This document shows, piece after piece, positions 1-4,148 of a stretch of DNA of 6,172 nt (positions are counted from its first letter, which is position 1; each line of letters starts with the position of its first letter). The notes beneath the pieces are model-generated. The model saw only the letters and a program-made list of their open reading frames with translations. It was not told the origin of the DNA and did not search any database. A program made the translations under genes and the position numbers. This stretch comes from Candidatus Woesearchaeota archaeon (lineage in GTDB: Archaea; Nanobdellota; Nanobdellia; Woesearchaeales; JACPBV01). The stretch spans positions 1 to 6,172 of the forward strand of contig JAHWIN010000055.1 of assembly GCA_019322475.1 (NCBI GenBank), read 5' to 3'.

Positions 1-15
1 ATTTTCTAAACCATC

Positions 16-33
16 AGAAAAACAAGTTTTTCT
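16..33. repeat. Short perfect inverted repeat, possible upstream terminator or operator
   Basis: AGAAAAAC at 16-23 is the exact reverse complement of GTTTTTCT at 26-33, with AA between them. As RNA this could fold as a 7-bp stem with a CAAG loop and a U-rich right arm. It may mark the 3' end of a gene lying before the window. TTTTCT at 3-7 region could pair alternatively with the left arm. The window edge prevents assigning it to a gene. Confidence 0.35.
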
Positions 34-35
34 AA

Positions 36-57
36 GGCATTAATGGCATTCATGGCA
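36..57. repeat. Triple GGCAT-type direct repeat with 9-base period
   Basis: GGCATT occurs at 36-41 and 45-50, and GGCA again at 54-57, giving three units spaced exactly nine bases apart upstream of the EF-1A promoter. No function is recognised. It could be a regulatory site or the remnant of a coding sequence ending just upstream. Confidence 0.3.
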
Positions 58-92
58 CAGACGCCTAGGATTTCTATGGGACCAAAATTCCA

Positions 93-105
93 AAACATTT
101 ATAAA
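93..105 (+). promoter_or_regulatory. TATA-box promoter of the EF-1A gene
   Basis: TTTATAAA at 98-105 is a good archaeal TATA box, preceded by an A-rich BRE-like AAAAC at 93-96 region. Transcription would be expected to begin about 25-27 bases further on, near 127-130. That leaves a short leader that includes the purine-rich AGGTGGT at 141-147, which resembles the archaeal Shine-Dalgarno GGTGATC and sits six bases before the ATG. Confidence 0.65.
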
Positions 106-153
106 CAAAAACTAAATTCCAATTAGATACAAAGTAAATAAGGTGGTATCAAA

Positions 154-1434
154 ATGGCTAAAGAAAAAACACACATAAACCTGGTATTTATTGGTCATGT
201 AGACCATGGAAAATCAACAACAGTAGGAAGGCTGCTCTATGATTCTAAGAATATAGACGAGCAGGCGATGAGGAAGCTTACAGAGAAGGCCAAGGAGCTT
301 GGAAAGCCCGGCTTTGAGTTTGCCTTTGTTATGGACAACCTGAAGGAGGAGCAGGAAAGAGGGGTTACGATAGACCTTGCACATAAGAGGTTTGATTCTG
401 AGAAGTATTATTTTACAATAATCGACGCTCCAGGCCACAAGGACTTTATCAAGAATATGATAACCGGCGCTGCGCAGGCAGACGCAGGAGTGGTATGCGT
501 GGCTGCGACTGAGGGTGTCCAGGCGCAGACAAAGGAACACATATTCCTTTCAAGAACATTGGGAGTTAACCAGCTTATAATAGCAGTCAACAAGATGGAC
601 ATGGCTAACTATGATGAGGCAAAATTCAACAAGGTCAAGGAAGAGGTCTCAACTTTATTGAAATCAGTAGGATATGACCCTGCGAAGATACCTTTTATAC
701 CTGAAGCTGCTCTTGTCGGAGCTAATGTAGTAAACAAGTCTGATAAGATGCCCTGGTACAAGGGAGATACCCTTTTGGCAACACTTGATACATTAAACCC
801 TCCTGAGAAGCCAACAGACAAGCCTTTGAGGCTTCCTATACAGGATGTATATAATATAACAGGCATAGGAGTTGTTCCTGTAGGAAGAGTAGAGACAGGA
901 GTCATGAAGATAGGCGATAAGGTCATAGTTGTTCCTGCAAGGGAAGGCAAGGGAGTTGTAGGAGAAGTCAAGACCATAGAGATGCATCATGAGCAGATGC
1001 AGAAAGCAGAGCCTGGAGACAACATCGGCTTCAATGTCAGAGGAATAGAAAAGAAGGATATCGCAAGGGGAGATGTTCTGGGGCATTCAGACAATCCTCC
1101 TACAGTCGCTACAGAGTTTACAGCACAGATTGTCGTTCTGAACCATCCAACTGTCGTTACAGTAGGATATACACCTGTTTTCCATATACATACAGCTCAG
1201 GTAGCCTGCCAGATCATGGCTATAGAGAAGAAACTTAATCCGGCTACAGGAGAGGTATTGCAGGAGAATCCTGATTTCATAAAGAACGGCGATGCTGCTA
1301 TAATCAAGGTTAAGCCAGTAACTCCTTTGGTCATAGAGAAACAGAAGGAGATCCCTGAGATGTCAAGGTTTGCAGTCAGGGATTCTGGGGCAACTGTAGC
1401 AGCAGGCATGTGCATAGACCTGGTGAAGAAATAA
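154..1434 (+). CDS. tuf: Translation elongation factor 1A (aEF1A, EF-Tu homologue)
   Basis: This GTPase delivers aminoacyl-tRNA to the ribosomal A site in the cytoplasm. The 426-residue length is normal for archaeal EF-1A. Visible motifs are G1 GHVDHGKS (14-21), switch I with ERGVTIDL (68-75) carrying the Mg-binding Thr72, G3 DAPGH (91-95) and G4 NKMD (146-149). Domains II and III follow (about 225-426), including GRVETGVMKIGD and the tRNA-contact region ending GMCIDLVKK. The ATG at 154 fits the family N-terminus (KEKTHINLVFIGHVDHGK) and has an SD-like AGGTGGT six bases upstream. The G5 region is unusual: where relatives have roughly ISAxxGDNV, this protein reads EAALVGANV (184-192), lacking the Ser and the Asp. 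It has its own promoter, and a T-rich terminator separates it from uS10. In many archaea it is joined to the S12/S7/S10 genes instead. Confidence 0.98.
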   Translation: MAKEKTHINLVFIGHVDHGKSTTVGRLLYDSKNIDEQAMRKLTEKAKELGKPGFEFAFVMDNLKEEQERGVTIDLAHKRFDSEKYYFTIIDAPGHKDFIKNMITGAAQADAGVVCVAATEGVQAQTKEHIFLSRTLGVNQLIIAVNKMDMANYDEAKFNKVKEEVSTLLKSVGYDPAKIPFIPEAALVGANVVNKSDKMPWYKGDTLLATLDTLNPPEKPTDKPLRLPIQDVYNITGIGVVPVGRVETGVMKIGDKVIVVPAREGKGVVGEVKTIEMHHEQMQKAEPGDNIGFNVRGIEKKDIARGDVLGHSDNPPTVATEFTAQIVVLNHPTVVTVGYTPVFHIHTAQVACQIMAIEKKLNPATGEVLQENPDFIKNGDAAIIKVKPVTPLVIEKQKEIPEMSRFAVRDSGATVAAGMCIDLVKK

Positions 1435-1437
1435 GCC

Positions 1438-1456
1438 TTTTATTTTTCCCCCCTTT
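1438..1456 (+). terminator. T-rich terminator after the EF-1A gene
   Basis: TTTTATTTTT at 1438-1447 begins three bases after the stop codon and is followed by a C6 run and TTT. Archaeal RNA polymerase terminates at T-rich stretches without needing a hairpin. The 128-base gap and the new TATA box before uS10 support an end of transcription here. Confidence 0.5.
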
Positions 1457-1513
1457 ATTGGGTCATGGCAAGCTAAGCCTTATCATGGAGCAAACTCCTG
1501 AGACTGCATAGAA

Positions 1514-1529
1514 CCAGAAAATTTATAGC
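1514..1529 (+). promoter_or_regulatory. TATA-box promoter of the uS10 gene
   Basis: ATTTATAG at 1521-1528 preceded by AGAAA (BRE-like, 1516-1520 region) forms a probable archaeal promoter. A start site about 27 bases downstream would fall near 1552, giving a leader of only about 11 bases. That leader contains GATGATC (1554-1560), which resembles the SD sequence GGTGATC. Confidence 0.5.
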
Positions 1530-1562
1530 TAAGAGAGATAAACTAAGAAGGAAGATGATCTT

Positions 1563-1880
1563 ATGGGAACGATGCAAAAAGCAAGAATAAAATTAGCCAG
1601 CACAGAGATAGACAAGATAAACGAAATATGCAGTTCTATCAAGGATATAGCTGAAAAGACAGGAGTGAGCATGAGGGGGCCTATCCCATTGCCCACTAAG
1701 AAGCTTAAGTTGACTACCCGAAAGGGGGTTGATGGCGGCGGGACTTCTACATGGGATAGATATGAGATGAGGATCTATAAGAGGGTTATAGACCTTGGCC
1801 TTGATGAGAGGGCTTTAAGGCTGGTGATAAGGGTTCCTATACCTTCCGGACTTAATATAGAGATTGAGATGATAGAGTAA
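1563..1880 (+). CDS. rps10: Small ribosomal subunit protein uS10
   Basis: uS10 is a component of the 30S head, near the A-site side. The 105 residues match the usual archaeal length of about 102 plus a short N-terminal extension. Family hallmarks are QKARIKLASTEIDKIN near the start, GPIPLPTK (39-46) on the extended loop, RKGVDGGGTSTWDRYEMRIYKR (53-74), and the C-terminal RVPIPSGLNIEIEMIE. Two ATG codons compete: 1563 and 1572. The second gives the conserved MQKARIKL start. The first has the better-placed purine-rich sequence (AAGGAAG at 1548-1554, then GATGATC), so 1563 is chosen with modest certainty. The gene follows EF-1A, as in many archaeal genomes, but with its own promoter. Confidence 0.97.
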   Translation: MGTMQKARIKLASTEIDKINEICSSIKDIAEKTGVSMRGPIPLPTKKLKLTTRKGVDGGGTSTWDRYEMRIYKRVIDLGLDERALRLVIRVPIPSGLNIEIEMIE

Positions 1881-1882
1881 AA

Positions 1883-1904
1883 CTTTTGTTCTTGACTTTT
1901 TCTT
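1883..1904 (+). terminator. T-rich terminator after the uS10 gene
   Basis: A T-dominated stretch (CTTTTGTT then GACTTTTTCTT) begins three bases after the uS10 stop, a typical setting for archaeal factor-independent termination. No strong hairpin precedes it. Confidence 0.45.
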
Positions 1905-1994
1905 ACAGTTGTTTTCAAAAATGTTAAATCTTTATATGGGGGTGATTGCCTATAATCTAGGGGCTATAGTTTCAGAGATCTTCTACTGGGCAGG

Positions 1995-2015
1995 ATAAAT
2001 ATAAAAATTTATAAA
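1995..2015 (+). promoter_or_regulatory. TATA-box promoter of the prepilin peptidase gene, giving a leaderless mRNA
   Basis: TTTATAAA at 2008-2015 has its centre 26-27 bases before the ATG at 2038, so the predicted transcription start coincides with the start codon. No SD-like sequence lies in the T-rich stretch between (2021-2033). ATAAAT (1995-2000) and ATTTAT (2007-2012) form a perfect 6-bp inverted repeat overlapping the box; similar repeats occur at the promoters near 3163 and 5816. Confidence 0.6.
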
Positions 2016-2033
2016 CTTCCATGTTTCTTTTTT

Positions 2034-2054
2034 ATCGATGGCATATGCATCGAT
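2034..2054. repeat. Perfect 7-bp inverted repeat across the start codon
   Basis: ATCGATG (2034-2040) is the reverse complement of CATCGAT (2048-2054), with GCATATG between. The left arm contains the ATG start of the peptidase gene. With a start site near 2038 this lies exactly at the transcription start and could be an operator; in RNA, it could partly sequester the start codon. Confidence 0.5.
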
Positions 2055-2907
2055 CATCTTTGCAGTCACTTTGGCAGGGCTGATAATAGCAGCATTTACT
2101 GATTTTAAGGTCAGAGAGGTTCCAGACTGGCTTAGCTATGGGCTTATAGCTTCCGGGCTAGGGCTTAACCTGGCTTTTTCTTTTATATATTCTGACTTTT
2201 GGATATCTGTAAACAGCCTGGCAGGACTGGTGCTGGCTTTTATTATAGCGCTCCTGATGTTCTATTCGGGCCAATGGGGCGGGGGGGACAGCAAGGTCCT
2301 TATGGGGTTGGGAGCACTTATCGGCTTTGATGTCAGGATTACAAGCTTCCCTTTTATGGCTGCCTTTATGGTCAATCTTCTTCTGGTGGGGGCTTTGTAC
2401 GGCCTTATATGGAGCTTAGCTTTAGCTGCCCTTAACTGGAATAAGTTTTCAATGGCGTTTATGGAGATATCCCACAGCCCTAAGATGAGGAACTTTAGGA
2501 TATGCCTTCTGGCTTTTGTGTTCCTGGTACTGGCTCTTTTCTTATTTACCAGAGGCACCATATTCAGCTTATTGTTCATAGCCCTTTTGATGGCAGCTGT
2601 CCTTACTTTTTATCTTTTGATATTTATCAAGGCAATAGAGAGAACATCTATGCTTAAGGAGATAACACCTGATAGGCTTACTGAGGGAGACTGGATAGCG
2701 AAGGATATCAAGTACAGGGGAAAATATATCTGCGGGCCAAAGGATCTTGGTGTAGGGAAGGACAAGATAATAGAACTTAAGAGATTATACGGGCAGCATA
2801 AGATAAAGAAGGTCCTTATAAAAGAGGGCATCCCGTTTGTACCCAGCTTTCTTATAGCTTATGCCCTAACCTGGGCTTTTGGTAATTTTTTGTTTTTCCT
2901 TGTTTAG
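2038..2907 (+). CDS. A24-family prepilin/preflagellin peptidase, archaeal type
   Basis: This is an integral membrane aspartic protease expected to cut the positively charged leader from archaeal type IV pilins, archaellins and other class III signal peptides at the cytoplasmic face. The two catalytic aspartates are visible: Asp22 in TDFKVREVPDW (21-31), just after the first membrane helix, and Asp84 in the GxGD motif GGGD (81-84). Hydrophobic segments lie at about 4-20, 33-52, 59-77, 86-97, 104-132, 155-171 and 174-197, and a last one at about 267-288. A soluble domain at about 200-265 with LTEGDWI, CGPKDLGV and VLIKEGIPFVPSF matches the C-terminal extension of archaeal A24 peptidases. At 289 residues it is longer than minimal FlaK/PibD enzymes because of this extension. 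It appears monocistronic. No pilin or archaellin gene is seen nearby, so its substrate is unknown, although the LamG protein downstream has a pilin-like N-terminus. Confidence 0.9.
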   Translation: MAYASIIFAVTLAGLIIAAFTDFKVREVPDWLSYGLIASGLGLNLAFSFIYSDFWISVNSLAGLVLAFIIALLMFYSGQWGGGDSKVLMGLGALIGFDVRITSFPFMAAFMVNLLLVGALYGLIWSLALAALNWNKFSMAFMEISHSPKMRNFRICLLAFVFLVLALFLFTRGTIFSLLFIALLMAAVLTFYLLIFIKAIERTSMLKEITPDRLTEGDWIAKDIKYRGKYICGPKDLGVGKDKIIELKRLYGQHKIKKVLIKEGIPFVPSFLIAYALTWAFGNFLFFLV

Positions 2908-2951
2908 TGGAAAAAAGTTATTCTGGGCGGTTTTGATTTTGGGAGATAGAT

Positions 2952-2975
2952 ATAATCTTACTAATAATCTTATTA
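2952..2975 (+). repeat. Tandem 12-base repeat, 11 of 12 identical
   Basis: ATAATCTTACTA (2952-2963) is followed directly by ATAATCTTATTA (2964-2975). The same stretch contains CTAATAA (2961-2967) and its exact reverse complement TTATTAG (2970-2976), separated by TC. Confidence 0.6.
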
Positions 2976-2997
2976 GGTGTTTTTGAACCCTCTTTTT
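2961..2997 (+). terminator. Possible terminator of the prepilin peptidase gene
   Basis: The inverted repeat CTAATAA/TTATTAG (2961-2976) is followed by T5 at 2980-2984 and T5 at 2993-2997. It lies about 55 bases after the stop codon. The T runs alone would suffice for archaeal termination; whether the palindrome contributes is unclear. Confidence 0.35.
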
Positions 2998-3082
2998 ATT
3001 GGATTAGGTTTAGCATTAGGGACGTATTTTCCTTATAGGGTATGCTTCTTTGATATTATATTTCTTTGGAAGTATATGTACT

Positions 3083-3120
3083 TATAAATAATTAATTAGA
3101 TTTTTTTATAATTATTTGTA
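3083..3120. repeat. A/T-only stem-loop
   Basis: AAATAATTA (3086-3094) is the exact reverse complement of TAATTATTT (3109-3117). Two further pairs and a T-G wobble extend the stem to 3083-3120. The 14-base loop contains most of a T7 run (3101-3107). In such AT-rich DNA it may be chance, but it could terminate stray transcription before the next promoter. Confidence 0.3.
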
Positions 3121-3162
3121 TTTTCATTTAGGTATTTGGGATATTTTTGTATTCTTTATATG

Positions 3163-3182
3163 TAAATAGAAATATTTAAATA
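3163..3182 (+). promoter_or_regulatory. Promoter of the RHH/surface-protein operon with inverted repeat
   Basis: GAAA (BRE-like, 3169-3172) followed by TATTTAAATA (3173-3182) is a strong archaeal promoter. Its centre lies about 26 bases before ATG 3203 and about 29 before ATG 3206, predicting a leaderless transcript. TAAATA (3163-3168) and TATTTA (3173-3178) form a perfect inverted repeat around the BRE. It closely resembles the promoter before the gene at 5860. Confidence 0.6.
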
Positions 3183-3202
3183 TGTGGGCTTAAGTAATGC
3201 AG

Positions 3203-3346
3203 ATGATGCCTAAAAAGAAGGTTACGCTTAGCATCGATTCTGATATTTATGATAGGTATAGGGATCATTGTGAAGAGAACGCTATCATGCTTTCAAAGAA
3301 GATCGAGATATTTATGAGAAAGGAGCTGGAGGAAGATGGGAAGTAA
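3203..3346 (+). CDS. Small ribbon-helix-helix (CopG/Arc-like) DNA-binding protein
   Basis: This 47-residue protein fits the ribbon-helix-helix fold. A basic start (MMPKKK) leads into an alternating beta strand KVTLSI (6-11), then helix one from about Ser13 to Asn26, a turn at 27-30, and helix two from Ser31 to about Glu44 (SKKIEIFMRKELEE). In this family two strands pair in a dimer and insert into the DNA major groove; Lys6, Thr8 and Ser10 would face the DNA. Three in-frame ATGs (3197, 3203, 3206) are possible. The TATA box best fits leaderless starts at 3203 or 3206; 3197 would add MQ. The 3' end overlaps the next gene by 11 bases, so translation is probably coupled. As first gene of a surface-protein operon it is a candidate autoregulator; the target is inferred, not shown. 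Confidence 0.75.
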   Translation: MMPKKKVTLSIDSDIYDRYRDHCEENAIMLSKKIEIFMRKELEEDGK

Positions 3347-4130
3347 GGCTAAGGCAGGCGCTTTGATACTTGGGCTTATTGTAGTGACAGCCTTGCTTGT
3401 TTTTTTTAGGGGTGCAAGAGCCCAAGAGAGCGCTGAAAGGGATACAGACCTTGACGGAATAATAGACTCAAAGGACAGCTACCCTTTTGATTATGATAAT
3501 GACGGCATGCCTGACATCTGGGAGAAGAAGGTAGGATTGAGGTATGACATAAGAAACGCCAATGAGGATCCTGATGGCGACGGCATAAGCAATATTGAGG
3601 AATACAGGCAGGGAACAAACCCCATGATTCCTGAAGGAGAGGCTATAGGGGCAGAACTTCAGCTTCTTTCTCCAGTAGAGAAGACCATGAGCAGGGGGCT
3701 GCTTTGGATTGCAGCAGGATTATTTGTCATAATGCTTATAATATTCATACTTTTCAGCAGGCATATAATGAGGATCTTTAAGTTTATGCATCATGTAAGC
3801 AAGGAGCATTTTGAGCAGGAGAGGAGAGCACCTTACAGGCAGCCTTTAGGCTACGGGGCAAGGCCGCATCTGCCTTATCAACAGGCTTTTAGGGTATATC
3901 CTCCGCAGGCGCCTATGCAGAGGCCCCAGCCAAGGGCTCATTATCCACAGATGCGTCAGCCAATGCAGTCCAAGTTCCAAAAAAATGTTTTTGATGCAGG
4001 GATGAAAAGCCAGGCTTATGAGCACAAGCCAGAACCCTTTTCTTACCCAAAAAAGGATATAGAAAGTGCGGAAAAGAAGGATATTTTTGAAAAGCTGTCT
4101 TCACGTATCAACAGATTCAGGCATACTTAG
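3336..4130 (+). CDS. Membrane protein with TSP3-type calcium-binding loops and cytoplasmic tail
   Basis: The 264-residue protein starts with a hydrophobic segment (about 8-24) ending in GARA-Q, which is either a Sec signal peptide or an anchor. The exported part (about 30-118) holds Asp-rich loops typical of thrombospondin type 3 repeats: DTDLDGIID (36-44), DYDNDGMPD (52-60) and DPDGDGISNIEEY (78-90) before QGTNP; these loops bind calcium. A second membrane helix (about 121-140) is followed by SRHIMRIFKF, whose positive charges predict a cytoplasmic tail. The tail is rich in Pro, Gln, Arg and Tyr (165-212), then charged to the end (KKDIFEKLSSRINRFRHT). The start at 3336 overlaps the RHH gene and has GGAGG at 3328-3332. 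The LamG gene begins 18 bases downstream. No enzymatic motif is visible; a role in anchoring, adhesion or calcium-dependent sensing is an inference. Confidence 0.8.
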   Translation: MGSKAKAGALILGLIVVTALLVFFRGARAQESAERDTDLDGIIDSKDSYPFDYDNDGMPDIWEKKVGLRYDIRNANEDPDGDGISNIEEYRQGTNPMIPEGEAIGAELQLLSPVEKTMSRGLLWIAAGLFVIMLIIFILFSRHIMRIFKFMHHVSKEHFEQERRAPYRQPLGYGARPHLPYQQAFRVYPPQAPMQRPQPRAHYPQMRQPMQSKFQKNVFDAGMKSQAYEHKPEPFSYPKKDIESAEKKDIFEKLSSRINRFRHT

Positions 4131-4148
4131 GGTAAGCAGGGAACCAAC

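Larger units (their letters stand above)
2908..3202. other. AT-rich intergenic region with repeats, no gene recognised
   Basis: No reading frame here has a plausible start, length and composition, and no tRNA or other RNA family is recognised. Contents in order: a 12-base tandem repeat with an overlapping palindrome and T runs (2952-2997); a possible hairpin pairing TATGCTTC (3041-3048) with GAAGTATA (3069-3076), with one G-U pair; an A/T stem-loop at 3083-3120; and the promoter of the next operon (3163-3182). Its A+T content is clearly higher than that of the flanking genes. Confidence 0.6.

Noticed and set aside
2..43. Open frame from the window edge to TAA at 41-43, possible tail of an upstream gene
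   Set aside because: Only 13 codons are visible (ending VFLRH), with no recognisable family, and other frames are nearly as open. It cannot be distinguished from non-coding DNA.
1435..1562. Possible C/D box RNA between EF-1A and uS10 (CTGA near 1498, GATGATC at 1554)
   Set aside because: The boxes are in the wrong order and imperfect. GATGATC is better explained as the uS10 Shine-Dalgarno sequence.
1960..1998. GGGGCTATAGTTTCAG stretch reminiscent of a tRNA 5' half
   Set aside because: The D-arm does not pair properly, and no anticodon arm, T-arm or 3' acceptor strand follows before the peptidase promoter.
2952..2975. Tandem repeat considered as a CRISPR or attachment site
   Set aside because: There are only two 12-base units with no spacers, and no integrase, tRNA or Cas gene is nearby.
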